64,000 nt of DNA from an uncultured Treponema sp. (lineage in GTDB: Bacteria; Spirochaetota; Spirochaetia; Treponematales; Treponemataceae): the NCBI GenBank assembly GCA_910584475.1, contig CAJUBD010000004.1:62001-126000 (forward strand), given 5' to 3'. Positions within the stretch are counted from its first letter, which is position 1. The number at the start of each line of letters is the position of its first letter. Under the pieces are notes generated by a model. It was not told the origin of the DNA and did no database searches. It saw only the letters and a list, made by a program, of their open reading frames with translations. This document shows positions 56,169-64,000 of the stretch, in pieces. Position numbers and translations under genes: made by a program.

Positions 56169-58184
56169 ATGCTGAAATTTCCTCTGTCAATTTTTGCTGC
56201 ACTGTTTTCGCAATTTTCCACTTCCGCAAGCCTCAAATTCTTTACGCTGATTTTTGCATTTTTCTTCATTATTTTTTTGTGTGTGATTTTCATAAAGATC
56301 CGCAAAATCCGCGCGGATAGAAAATGCGCTGTTCGAATCGATGAAGAGTTCAAAATTTTCAAGCCGAAAATCGATTTGTTTTTTTGCGAACTTTTTAAAT
56401 TAAAGGAGAATTTCATTGCGCACAGAGACAGGAATGCTTTTTTGGAGAAGTGGAAGAATCTTGCCGTACAACTGAACACGCTTGATATAAAGAAAAATCA
56501 TCCATTGCATTCGGCTTTCGTTGATTTTAAAAATACTTTCGAGAATTTTGGAAGCCTCATTGCGCATAGCAACCGTGATTTTATCCGAAATCAAAATGAA
56601 AAATACGATTTTATTTTTTCTGATATTGACGGAAAGTCGCTTGACATTCAGCAGAGAGAAGTCGTGATTTCCGAGGAGGACAGAACGCTTGTTCTTGCGG
56701 GAGCGGGAAGCGGAAAGACGCTTACGATTGCGGCGAAAGTAAAATATTTATGCGAGGTGCGTGATGTTTCTCCGCAAGAAATTCTTTTGCTTTCGTTCAC
56801 GAAAAAATCAGCGGCGGAAATGACGGAACGGATTCAAGAAAGGCTCGGAGTTCCACTTGAGGCGACAACATTCCACAGGCTCGGACTTGACATTTTAAAA
56901 AGCGATTTGGGTTTTCGACCTGAAGTTTTTGACGATTTGGAATTATTCGTGAAGAATTTTTTTGAAAGCGAATTGTCAGGTCGCCAGGAGCTCGTTCAAA
57001 AACTCACGGAGTATTTTGCGTACTACCTAGATGTTCCTACGGATTTGGAAGGATGCTCTTCGCTTGGTGAACTTTACGAGCGTGAAAAATCCTGCGACTT
57101 GGAGACGCTCAAATCAAAATTTGAAAAAGAAAAATTCATCGAAAAGCACCGTGAAGAAGGCGCGGGGTTTTTACTCACGCTCAAAGGTGAAAGAGTGAAA
57201 AGCATAGAGGAAACAAAAATCGCGAACTTCCTTTTTATGCACGGCGTGAATTATGAGTACGAAAAATTATATCCATTTGAAAGCGATGATCCATTCCGCA
57301 AATCGTATCGCCCGGATTTTTATTTGACGGACTATGACATTTATGTGGAGCATTTTGGAGTTTCAAAGGACGGTCGCGTTCCGTGGCTTTCGCAAATCGA
57401 AGAAAAAAAGTATTTGGATGGAATCGAATGGAAACGAAATTTTCACAGGATGCACGGAACGAAACTTTTGGAGACATATTCTTATTACACGCGGCAAGGC
57501 GTTCTTCTTGAGCGGCTGGAATCAATGCTGCTTGAAAACGGTATCGAATTCAAGACGAAAGATTTCAATGAGATTTTTGAGACGATTTACGCAAAGAAAA
57601 GCGAAAAATATTTTTCTGAATTCATGAAGCTGTGCGCCGCGTTCATAACGCTTTTTAAATCAAGCAATCTGCGTGAAGAGAATTTTGAGCTCTTTAAAAA
57701 AGACTCGCGCCAAAACGAGAATAAATTCATGTCCGAGCGCACCTGCCTTTTTATGGACATTGCGAAGATTATTTTTGTGGAGTATCAGAACTATTTGGCG
57801 CGAAACAAAGCGATTGATTTTTCGGATATGATAAATCTTGCGGCGGAAAAGGTGAGGGGCGGTGCGCGTATTCAAAATTACAAATATGTCATCGTTGATG
57901 AATATCAGGACATTTCAAAATCGCGCTTCACTCTTTTAAAGGCAATTGTAGATGAATGCGGCGCGAAGCTTTTGTGTGTGGGAGACGACTGGCAGTCAAT
58001 CTACCGATTTGCAGGAAGTGATGTCGGATTGTTCACCGAGTTTGAAAAATACTTTGGATTCTCAAGCGTCTTAAAAATCGAAAGGACTTATCGTAACTCG
58101 CAAGACTTGCTTGACGAGGCGAGTGCGTTTGTTCTGAAAAATCCTGTGCAACTTAAAAAAATCTCAAGTCGGAAAAACACTTGA
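56169..58184 (+). CDS. Helicase IV-like SF1 helicase, N-terminal part (interrupted by frameshift)
   Basis: 671 residues, 664 before the shift. An N-terminal membrane helix (about 22-44) is followed by Walker A AGAGSGKT (177-184), an inserted nuclease-like motif YRPDFYLTDYDIYVEHFG (D383, E394) as in helicase IV (HelD), IVDEYQDISK (motif II), CVGDDWQSIYRFAG (III) and IERTYRNSQDL (IV). Motifs V and VI are missing because the frame ends after an A7 run (58155-58161). Adding one A would join it to the next ORF as ...LKK-NLKSEKHLKYPL... giving about 927 residues. Confidence 0.8.
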   Translation: MLKFPLSIFAALFSQFSTSASLKFFTLIFAFFFIIFLCVIFIKIRKIRADRKCAVRIDEEFKIFKPKIDLFFCELFKLKENFIAHRDRNAFLEKWKNLAVQLNTLDIKKNHPLHSAFVDFKNTFENFGSLIAHSNRDFIRNQNEKYDFIFSDIDGKSLDIQQREVVISEEDRTLVLAGAGSGKTLTIAAKVKYLCEVRDVSPQEILLLSFTKKSAAEMTERIQERLGVPLEATTFHRLGLDILKSDLGFRPEVFDDLELFVKNFFESELSGRQELVQKLTEYFAYYLDVPTDLEGCSSLGELYEREKSCDLETLKSKFEKEKFIEKHREEGAGFLLTLKGERVKSIEETKIANFLFMHGVNYEYEKLYPFESDDPFRKSYRPDFYLTDYDIYVEHFGVSKDGRVPWLSQIEEKKYLDGIEWKRNFHRMHGTKLLETYSYYTRQGVLLERLESMLLENGIEFKTKDFNEIFETIYAKKSEKYFSEFMKLCAAFITLFKSSNLREENFELFKKDSRQNENKFMSERTCLFMDIAKIIFVEYQNYLARNKAIDFSDMINLAAEKVRGGARIQNYKYVIVDEYQDISKSRFTLLKAIVDECGAKLLCVGDDWQSIYRFAGSDVGLFTEFEKYFGFSSVLKIERTYRNSQDLLDEASAFVLKNPVQLKKISSRKNT

Positions 58185-58951
58185 AATATCCGCTTGTGTT
58201 TTGGGGCTACGATGAGGAGCCGCGCGATGCGTTGAATTTAATCGTGAAAAAAATTATTGACGAATTCGGAAGTGAAAAGTCGATTTTGTTTTTGGGACGC
58301 ACGAATTACGATTTTGAAATCTTGAAAAAATCTGGGCTTTTTAAAATCTCCAGTAATGTGCGCGGGGAAAAAATTTCTTACATCGATTCGCCTGAAACAC
58401 CAATGACTTTTCTTTCTGTTCACAAGTCAAAGGGCTTGGAAGCGGACAATGTTGTCATTTTGAATTTCAAAAATGACAGGCTTGGTTTTCCGAACCAAAT
58501 TTCGGACGATCCTATTTTGAATTATGTTTTGACGAACGGAGAAATATTCTTGTTCGCGGAAGAACGCCGCCTTTTTTATGTGGCAATCACGCGGACAAAA
58601 AACCGAACATTCATTCTCACGGACAATAAATCGCCGTCGATATTTTTTGGAGAATTTTCAGAATCAGAAAGAACATGCTTTGTCTTCACAAATAAAAATT
58701 CAAGCAAAGAGAAAACGAAATGCCCGATGTGCAAGACAGGCGACTTGCTCGAGGTTCCCGGTAAAGGAAAAAATTTTATCGGCTGCTCGAATTTTCCAAA
58801 ATGCCGCTACAGTTTGAGCGACATCACGATTTTGCAAAACCCGAAGCAGTGTCCGGAATGTGGTGGATTTTTGGTCAAGCGAAAAGGAAGAGGGCATTGG
58901 TTCGTGGGCTGCACGAACTATCCTTTTTGCAAGCATACGGAGGAGATGTAG
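58181..58951 (+). CDS. Helicase IV-like SF1 helicase, C-terminal part with zinc ribbons (frameshifted)
   Basis: 256 codons, overlapping the upstream ORF by 4 bp in the -1 frame; the first codon is TTG and has no ribosome site. It carries the missing SF1 motifs V (FLSVHKSKGLEADNVVIL) and VI (RRLFYVAITRTKNR), then two topoisomerase-type zinc ribbons (CPMCKTGDLLEV...CSNFPKC and CPECGGFLVK...CTNYPFC). It is best read as the 3' part of the gene starting at 56169 rather than an independent gene. Confidence 0.75.
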   Translation: MKYPLVFWGYDEEPRDALNLIVKKIIDEFGSEKSILFLGRTNYDFEILKKSGLFKISSNVRGEKISYIDSPETPMTFLSVHKSKGLEADNVVILNFKNDRLGFPNQISDDPILNYVLTNGEIFLFAEERRLFYVAITRTKNRTFILTDNKSPSIFFGEFSESERTCFVFTNKNSSKEKTKCPMCKTGDLLEVPGKGKNFIGCSNFPKCRYSLSDITILQNPKQCPECGGFLVKRKGRGHWFVGCTNYPFCKHTEEM

Positions 58952-58992
58952 GCTGACTGCCCCCCCCTACATCAAAACCTCGGAACGCCGCC

Positions 58993-59088
58993 CTATTCTC
59001 CGTGCATATAATTTTCCTCGAGTGCCTTGTCGATTTTCACCTTTTCATTTTCGAGACTGTAAAGTCTCGTGTTTTCGTCTTCCGCCAT
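58993..59088 (-). CDS. Possible 31-residue acidic ORF or gene remnant
   Basis: MAEDENTRLYSLENEKVKID and a charged tail, with GAGGCGG about 11 nt upstream. Upstream in another frame (to 59260) an open stretch with Cys-rich CGCRC continues, so the region may be a decayed longer gene. Weak support. Confidence 0.25.
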   Translation of the reverse strand: MAEDENTRLYSLENEKVKIDKALEENYMHGE

Positions 59089-59258
59089 AAATGAATTCCG
59101 CCTCGAAGACCGCCGGCAGGAATTTGTTTTCATACGCGCATCTGCACCCGCATTTCGGAGCGTTAGTTGCCATTCTGTCGTGAAGCACGAAGTACTTTAA
59201 AATGAAAACAGCTTTTACGAAATCGCTTTTTCCCGCGCCCTCGAAAAACTCGTAAGCC

Positions 59259-59290
59259 AACCAAAGACTTGCGATGCAAACTCTTTGGTT
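59259..59290. repeat. Hairpin with TTGC-GAT-GCAA core
   Basis: AACCAAAG (59259-59266) and CTTTGGTT (59283-59290) enclose TTGCGATGCAA. The TTTGC-x3-GCAAA core recurs at 1571-1588, 8780-8797 and 21224-21241. Confidence 0.5.
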
Positions 59291-59357
59291 CGCGACACAT
59301 CAAAATCCGCGCACTATTTCAGCGACAAGTTTTAACATTCCTTAAAATTAAGCACCG

Positions 59358-59408
59358 CAGGAAGTTTTAACTTCCGAGAACGCTTAATTCGCCTGCGCGA
59401 GCGGGCAA
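59358..59408. repeat. Two-hairpin GNRA repeat, copy 3
   Basis: GGAAGT-TTTA-ACTTCC, then GCTTAATTCGCC and hairpin GCCTGC-GCGA-GCGGGC with a GNRA loop. Confidence 0.6.
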
Positions 59409-59483
59409 GTACAATAAACGTTCCTTAAAAATTAAGTCCGCGGAAAGCGTCAATAATTTTCAGCGATGCTTTTTATTTTTTAC

Positions 59484-59512
59484 TTGCGCGTATTCATATT
59501 TTTTTGTATAAT
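59484..59512 (+). promoter_or_regulatory. Promoter of the DUF362 gene
   Basis: TTGCGC (59484-59489), 17-nt spacer, TATAAT (59507-59512). About 40-nt leader with TTGGAGGA before ATG 59559. Confidence 0.6.
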
Positions 59513-59558
59513 TTGTGTATTGGAAATTTACAATGACGCTTAATTTTGGAGGAATGTG

Positions 59559-60680
59559 ATGGAAAAGGCAGAAGTTTTTTTCACGGATTTTCGGGTTAGG
59601 GAAGACGGCGGAATTGAAAAAAAGTTAAAATGGCTTTTAAAGACAGCGGGAATTAAGAAGATTGACTTCGACGGGAAATTCGTCGCCATAAAAATGCACT
59701 TTGGCGAGGATGGAAATATGTCGTTCCTGCGTCCGGACTATGCGCGCGCCGTGGCGGAACTGGTCAAGGAACTGGGCGGAAAACCATTCCTCACCGACTG
59801 CAACACGCTTTATCCTGGCTCGCGCAAAAACGCAATCGAGCATATATACTGCGCGGAGAAGCACGGCTTCAATTCCGTCACGACAGGCTGCCCTGTAATC
59901 ATCGGCGATGGACTTAAAGGCACTGACGACATTGAAGTTACCGTTCCGAACGGAGAGCTTTGCAAGACCGCGCTGATTGGACGCGCCGTTATGGATGCCG
60001 ACATCTTCATATCGCTCGCCCATTTCAAGGGACACGAGGAGGCGGGATTCGGTGGAGCGATAAAGAACATCGGCATGGGATGCGGAAGCCGCGCCGGGAA
60101 AATGATTCAGCACAACGCTGGAAAGCCGCTCGTAAACCAAGAAGCGTGCCGCGGTTGCCGTAAATGCGCAAAGGAATGCGGAAGCGACGCGATTTCATAC
60201 ATTGAAAAAAAGGCCATTATCGACCAGGAAAAATGCAAGGGATGCGGAAGGTGCATCGGCTCTTGCAATTTCGACGCAATCTACAATCCCAATGAAGGTG
60301 CGTTCGAGGATCTGGGACGCAAGATGGCGGAATATACGCACGCCGTCTGCAATGGTCGTCCCTGTCTGCACATAAATATTATCCGCGATGTGAGTCCCTG
60401 GTGCGACTGCCACTCGTTCAACGACGCGCCGCTCATTCCGAATTTGGGAATGGCAGTAAGTTTCGATCCCGTGGCGTTGGACAAGGCCTCGAGCGACCTC
60501 TGCCAAAAAGCCGAGCGCTTCAAGGACACGCAAATCGGCGACCACATAAAATCAGGCTACAAGGCGACAAGCGATTTGTGGCGCGACTCGACACATGCCT
60601 CCGTTTGGGAGACCGCGCTTGAACATGGCGAGAAAATCGGACTTGGAACACAGGACTATAGCTTGATTTTATGCAAATAG
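59559..60680 (+). CDS. DUF362-family protein with two [4Fe-4S] ferredoxin motifs
   Basis: 373 residues. The N- and C-terminal parts form the DUF362 domain (VAIKMHFGEDGNMSFLRPDY, LAHFKGHEEAGFGGAIKNIG). Inserted between them are two ferredoxin-type cluster motifs: C197-x2-C200-x2-C203-x3-C207 (CRGCRKCAKEC) and C226-x2-C229-x2-C232-x3-C236 (CKGCGRCIGSC). Members are presumed electron carriers or cofactor enzymes; no reaction is assigned. Single-gene unit. GGAGGA precedes the start. Confidence 0.85.
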   Translation: MEKAEVFFTDFRVREDGGIEKKLKWLLKTAGIKKIDFDGKFVAIKMHFGEDGNMSFLRPDYARAVAELVKELGGKPFLTDCNTLYPGSRKNAIEHIYCAEKHGFNSVTTGCPVIIGDGLKGTDDIEVTVPNGELCKTALIGRAVMDADIFISLAHFKGHEEAGFGGAIKNIGMGCGSRAGKMIQHNAGKPLVNQEACRGCRKCAKECGSDAISYIEKKAIIDQEKCKGCGRCIGSCNFDAIYNPNEGAFEDLGRKMAEYTHAVCNGRPCLHINIIRDVSPWCDCHSFNDAPLIPNLGMAVSFDPVALDKASSDLCQKAERFKDTQIGDHIKSGYKATSDLWRDSTHASVWETALEHGEKIGLGTQDYSLILCK

Positions 60681-60827
60681 CGCGACAAGTTTTAACGCGA
60701 GTTTTTGACTTTTTTTTAACTCGTGTATAAATCGCCATCTCTCATTTTATTGTGAAATGGCGACTTCCGAAATTCTTGAAAATTTATTTTTTAAAGAAGA
60801 AAATTTAAGGCGAACTTTCAAAATCCG

Positions 60828-61805
60828 CTATTCCACGAGCGTTATGTCGAAAAGCGAGGTTTTCGGCGGATTTTCCTTGTTTATCAACTCGAAAAGGATT
60901 TTCGCGTCCTGAAGTCCCATCTCGCGAACTGGCTGACGCGCGGAAATTATTTTGTACGGCAAATGGCGAAACAGTTGGTTGTAGTCAAAAATGGCAAATC
61001 CGATTTTTTCAAGGTCGAAACCGGCATCGCGCAGAGCGTCAAAAATATAAAAAGCAAAGTCGCCGCCAGCGGTTATGAAAAGTGCGTCAAGATCAGGTAT
61101 TCGCTTCACCAACGCTCGGACATTTTTGCGCGTCTCTTCTTCCATATAGCCGCTGTTGACTGTCGGCGGCAAATCCACGCCGTTCTTCGCCATTACGGAT
61201 TTGAAACCTTCCACGCGTTCTTCATTGTAGCGGAATTCGTCAGGGCCTGCAATGCACGCGATTTTCTTGTAGCCGCTTTCCACAAGCCGTGATGTAAGAA
61301 TTTCCGCCCCTTCCTTGTTGCGCACATCCACACAATAATGCCCGAAAAGCGAAGACTGCCCTTGTAACACAAAAGGCATTTTCGATTCCTTTATGAATTG
61401 GATCGCGTCAGGATATGCCAATTCCGCCGGAATCACAAGGCCGTCCACCGCTCTTTTCCGCACGGCATTTTCCAAAGGCTTGAAATTGTCCTTTCCCTGC
61501 GCTATAATCAGCAAGTTGCAATTATGCCGTTCCGCTTCTTCCGAAACCGACACGATAAATTCCAGCCAATACAAGTTCTGCAGCGTGTATTCAGTGTCCG
61601 CGGAAATTATCACGCCGATCGTGTCCGACATATTATGAGAAAGCGCGCGCGCCGCCGCATTTGGAATGTAGTTCATTTTTGAGGCAAGGCGCATAATCTG
61701 CGCGCGCTTTTTTTCGCTCACGCCTTTTTGCCCGTTCATGGCCTTTGAGACAGTGCTTTTCGTAACGCCCACAAGTCGGGCGATTTCGTTTATCGTGTAA
61801 TTCAT
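60828..61805 (-). CDS. LacI-family transcriptional regulator
   Basis: 325 residues. N-terminal LacI HTH (YTINEIARLVGVTKSTVSKA) and hinge helix (NAAARALSHNMSDTIGV), then a periplasmic-binding-like sugar domain. It is divergent from the sugar ABC operon at 61991 with overlapping control region, so it most likely represses that operon and perhaps itself. Ligand not identified. The start lacks a Shine-Dalgarno; its promoter leaves a leader of about 37 nt. Confidence 0.9.
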   Translation of the reverse strand: MNYTINEIARLVGVTKSTVSKAMNGQKGVSEKKRAQIMRLASKMNYIPNAAARALSHNMSDTIGVIISADTEYTLQNLYWLEFIVSVSEEAERHNCNLLIIAQGKDNFKPLENAVRKRAVDGLVIPAELAYPDAIQFIKESKMPFVLQGQSSLFGHYCVDVRNKEGAEILTSRLVESGYKKIACIAGPDEFRYNEERVEGFKSVMAKNGVDLPPTVNSGYMEEETRKNVRALVKRIPDLDALFITAGGDFAFYIFDALRDAGFDLEKIGFAIFDYNQLFRHLPYKIISARQPVREMGLQDAKILFELINKENPPKTSLFDITLVE

Positions 61806-61848
61806 TTTTCAATTTTTGTGTTTCTGCGCGTCACGCGTACACAATTTC

Positions 61849-61877
61849 ATTATAACGAATTCTTTATTCTTTTTCAA
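61849..61877 (-). promoter_or_regulatory. Promoter of the LacI-family gene
   Basis: Minus strand: TTGAAA (61872-61877), 17-nt spacer, TATAAT (61849-61854). Confidence 0.65.
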
Positions 61878-61896
61878 TTATTTTTATTTTTTTTTC

Positions 61897-61924
61897 TTGA
61901 CAAATATTATTTCTGTGATATACT
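61897..61924 (+). promoter_or_regulatory. Promoter of the sugar ABC operon
   Basis: TTGACA (61897-61902), 16-nt spacer, TATACT (61919-61924). Back-to-back with the LacI promoter, 20 bp apart. Confidence 0.7.
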
Positions 61925-61932
61925 GAATTTAG

Positions 61933-61946
61933 AGAAACCGTTTTCT
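61933..61946. promoter_or_regulatory. LacI-type operator AGAAACCGTTTTCT
   Basis: 14-bp near-palindrome with central CG, one mismatch, placed at the expected start site of the ABC operon; fits a LacI-family roadblock operator. Confidence 0.6.
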
Positions 61947-61990
61947 TAAAAATTCCAAAATTTTAATTGCATTTTATGCAGGAGGATCAA

Positions 61991-63286
61991 ATGAAAAAGG
62001 CACAGATTCTTGCGGGTGCGGCGGCATTTGCCGTAGCGCTTTGCGGATGCTCAAAGAAAGATTCCGCCGAAAATACAATCGACGGAAAAGTCCAGGGAAG
62101 CATAATCGTGCTCACAAACAGAACGGACATCGTTGACACGAAACTTCAAGAATACCGCGAGGCGTTCGAAAGGAAGTATCCGGGAACTTCCGTGGAATTC
62201 GAAGCGATTACTGACTACGAAGGCACGGTGCGCACGAGGATGTCGACGCAAGAATATGGAGACGTTCTTTGCCGCCCCAGCATCCAGTCCGTGGACTTCG
62301 AGAGTTACTTCGAACCGCTCGGAAAACTGGAGGATTTCGAGAAGACGATGAATTTCACGAACACGTCAAGTCCCATCGCGTACAATGGCATTGTCTATTC
62401 GTATCCGATGGTTGCCACCGTGGGCGCGGGAATTGTCTACAACAAAAACGTTTTCCAAAAGGCAGGCGTTTCCGTTCCTCGCAGCGTCGAAGAATTCTAT
62501 GACGCGATGCAGAAAATCAAGGACGAAACCGATGCGGTTCCGATTTTCATGAACTATCCTTCGGGATGGACTCTGAACCAATGGGAAGGCGGCCTCATGA
62601 GCGCGTCAGGCGATCCTGAATACAAGAACAAAATCATCTTTGAAGATTCGCCTTTCGTTCCGGGAGACGCGCATTACGAACTGTACAAGATGATGTACGA
62701 AGTGGTAAAACGCGGACTTTGCGAAAAAGACTTGCTCGCCTCGGAATGGGAACAGTCAAAGCAAGACATCGCCGATGGAAAAATCGCGTGCATGGTTTTA
62801 GGCTCTTGGGCAATCGCGCAGGTAAAGGAACTGGCGGCAAATCCCGACAATATCGGCTACATGCCGTTCCCGTTTGAAGTGAACGGAAAGAAATACGCCG
62901 AAGCGCAGCTTGACATGCCGCTTTGCATAAACAAGCACAGCAAGAACAAGGCGACTGCTTACGCGTGGATAAAATTCATGTCTGACGACACGGATTGGGT
63001 GCAGTACACGGAATCCATTCCTGTAAAGAAAGGCGAACCTTATCCTTCAGTGCTCGACTCGTTCGGAGAAATGGGCGTAGAATACATCGACACGAAGCCC
63101 GCGCCCGCCGAATACGAAGGCGTGTACGACAGCATGGACAAAGAATCGGAAATCGGTTTCTGGAACGACCCTGAAAAAAAGCGCATTGTCGACGCGGCCA
63201 TGGGAACTACAAACGAATCTTTCGACGACATTATGGCTGACTGGAACAGACGCTGGGCAAAGGTCAAAGCCGAATATGTAAACTAA
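61991..63286 (+). CDS. Sugar ABC transporter substrate-binding lipoprotein
   Basis: 431 residues. Lipoprotein signal with Cys20 (VALCGC). The rest follows the extracellular solute-binding family 1: IIVLTNRTDIVDTKLQEYRE, VYSYPMVATVGAGIVYNKNVFQKAG, GKIACMVLGSWAIAQVKEL. It should bind an oligo- or monosaccharide in the periplasm and pass it to the permease encoded just downstream. GGAGGATC precedes ATG 61991; an earlier in-frame ATG is rejected. Controlled by the LacI regulator. Confidence 0.9.
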   Translation: MKKAQILAGAAAFAVALCGCSKKDSAENTIDGKVQGSIIVLTNRTDIVDTKLQEYREAFERKYPGTSVEFEAITDYEGTVRTRMSTQEYGDVLCRPSIQSVDFESYFEPLGKLEDFEKTMNFTNTSSPIAYNGIVYSYPMVATVGAGIVYNKNVFQKAGVSVPRSVEEFYDAMQKIKDETDAVPIFMNYPSGWTLNQWEGGLMSASGDPEYKNKIIFEDSPFVPGDAHYELYKMMYEVVKRGLCEKDLLASEWEQSKQDIADGKIACMVLGSWAIAQVKELAANPDNIGYMPFPFEVNGKKYAEAQLDMPLCINKHSKNKATAYAWIKFMSDDTDWVQYTESIPVKKGEPYPSVLDSFGEMGVEYIDTKPAPAEYEGVYDSMDKESEIGFWNDPEKKRIVDAAMGTTNESFDDIMADWNRRWAKVKAEYVN

Positions 63287-63301
63287 CAAATGAGACTTGG
63301 C

Positions 63302-63334
63302 GAGGAAAGCCGCCGAAATGTCGTGGCTTTCCTC
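63302..63334 (+). promoter_or_regulatory. Stem-loop between binding-protein and permease genes
   Basis: GAGGAAAGCC (63302-63311) and GGCTTTCCTC (63325-63334), perfect 10-bp stem, no T-run. Such hairpins usually protect the upstream mRNA and keep the binding protein in excess over the permease. Confidence 0.55.
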
Positions 63335-63357
63335 AACTCAATTTTGAGAGGTAAAAT

Positions 63358-64000
63358 ATGAAAAACGCTATGTCCATTCAAAAGCAGGAAAAAATCATAA
63401 TATTCTCGTTCCTGCTCGTGCCTGTCGCGCTCGTGGTGATTTTCGGCTTTCTGCCGATATTCAACATGTTCGGCTACAGTTTTCTGAAATGGGACGGACT
63501 CGGAGCGAAAAAATTCATCGGCTTCGACAACTATGTGGAAGTCTTTTCGCGCTCGGAATACTTCAAAGTTTTCGCGGTGAGCATCTACTATTTCATCGGC
63601 TCGCTTCTCCAACTTGCGCTCGCGCTTTTTTTTGCGGTGATTCTGTGCAAGCATTTGAAAGGCACGAATTTTTTCAAAGGGGTTCTTTTCTTTCCGAACC
63701 TGATAAATTCCGTGGCGATCGGATTCATCTTTTCGTATTTTTTCAAGGACACGGGAACGCTCAACGCATTCCTCAAACTGCTCGGAATCGAAAATCCACC
63801 GCTTTGGCTCACAGATCCCGCGCTCGTAAACTATTCGCTCACGTTCACTTCAATTTGGCGTTATATGGGATTCAACGTCGTGATGTTCATCGCGGCGATC
63901 GAATCTCTTCCGCGCGACAGCTTTGAGGCGGCGGAACTTGACGGCGCGAATTCGTGGCAGAAATTCCGCTACATCATTCTTCCGGGTATCGCGCCGGTCG
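63358..64000 (+). CDS. Sugar ABC transporter permease (partial, MalF/UgpA type)
   Basis: The first 214 codons; the gene leaves the window. Start MKNAMSIQKQEKIIIFSFLL with GAGAGGT before the ATG. Several membrane helices are visible (about 13-35, 72-97, 108-128), and the EAA loop that contacts the ATPase begins EAAELDGANSWQKFRYIILP. It forms the channel with a second permease expected downstream. Confidence 0.9.
   Translation, partial: MKNAMSIQKQEKIIIFSFLLVPVALVVIFGFLPIFNMFGYSFLKWDGLGAKKFIGFDNYVEVFSRSEYFKVFAVSIYYFIGSLLQLALALFFAVILCKHLKGTNFFKGVLFFPNLINSVAIGFIFSYFFKDTGTLNAFLKLLGIENPPLWLTDPALVNYSLTFTSIWRYMGFNVVMFIAAIESLPRDSFEAAELDGANSWQKFRYIILPGIAPV

Larger units (their letters stand above)
58952..59558. 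other. Helicase-DUF362 gap
   Basis: 607 bp. Contains an eight-C tract (58960-58967) 9 bp after the stop, a possible 31-codon minus-strand ORF, the hairpin AACCAAAG/CTTTGGTT (59259-59290), a GNRA repeat and the DUF362 promoter. Confidence 0.6.

Overview
The window looks like a chromosomal segment of a Treponema-like spirochaete, probably host- or gut-associated. The case rests on: an RpoB rifampicin pocket with Asn at the E. coli Ser531 position (the natural spirochaete state); a diderm gene set (LolA-like carrier, lipoproteins, RodZ-like protein); glycogen enzymes next to a large chemoreceptor; and the operon tRNA-Thr/rpmG/tRNA-Trp/secE/nusG/rplKAJL/rpoBC/rpsL/rpsG. Species cannot be fixed from sequence alone. 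No rRNA, CRISPR array, insertion sequence or integrase was seen.

Layout. 1-2.2 kb: partial epimerase, secreted alpha/beta hydrolase, cyclophilin-like lipoprotein (all minus). 2.2-5.1 kb: a compact type II restriction-modification module (MvaI-like nuclease, m4C methylase, small Xre controller) between two 51-bp direct repeats. 5.4-13.7 kb: CBS/ACT protein, glgX, glgP, chemoreceptor. 13.8-20.8 kb: flavin reductase, TrmB-type regulator, small proteins, MATE exporter, and an OPT transporter translationally coupled to a PqqD-like protein. 21.4-30.1 kb: gltD, OhrR, M48 protease, then lolA-like/rodZ-like/rimO/uvrD as one overlapping unit. 30.4-37.4 kb: nuclease lipoprotein, stand-alone AICAR transformylase, small envelope proteins, cysE, purD with a duplicated 3' end. 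37.5-51 kb: transcription/translation operon. 51-59 kb: a second MATE exporter with an attenuator-like leader, and a pair of SF1 helicase genes with near-identical promoters, one frameshifted in an A7 run. 59.5-64 kb: DUF362 ferredoxin-like protein and a LacI regulator divergent from a sugar ABC system that runs off the end.

Two genome-wide habits stand out. First, about a dozen genes have a sigma70-type promoter whose -10 box ends only 5-7 nt before the ATG and no Shine-Dalgarno, so they are probably leaderless; operon-internal genes use GGAGG-like sites. Second, many intergenic gaps hold short structured repeats, several in two or three copies with compensatory stem changes.

The least explained signals are the multi-hairpin region between rplL and rpoB closed by a 13-bp long-range stem, the helicase pair, the operator placed inside the methylase promoter spacer, and the purD 3' duplication with mostly synonymous differences.
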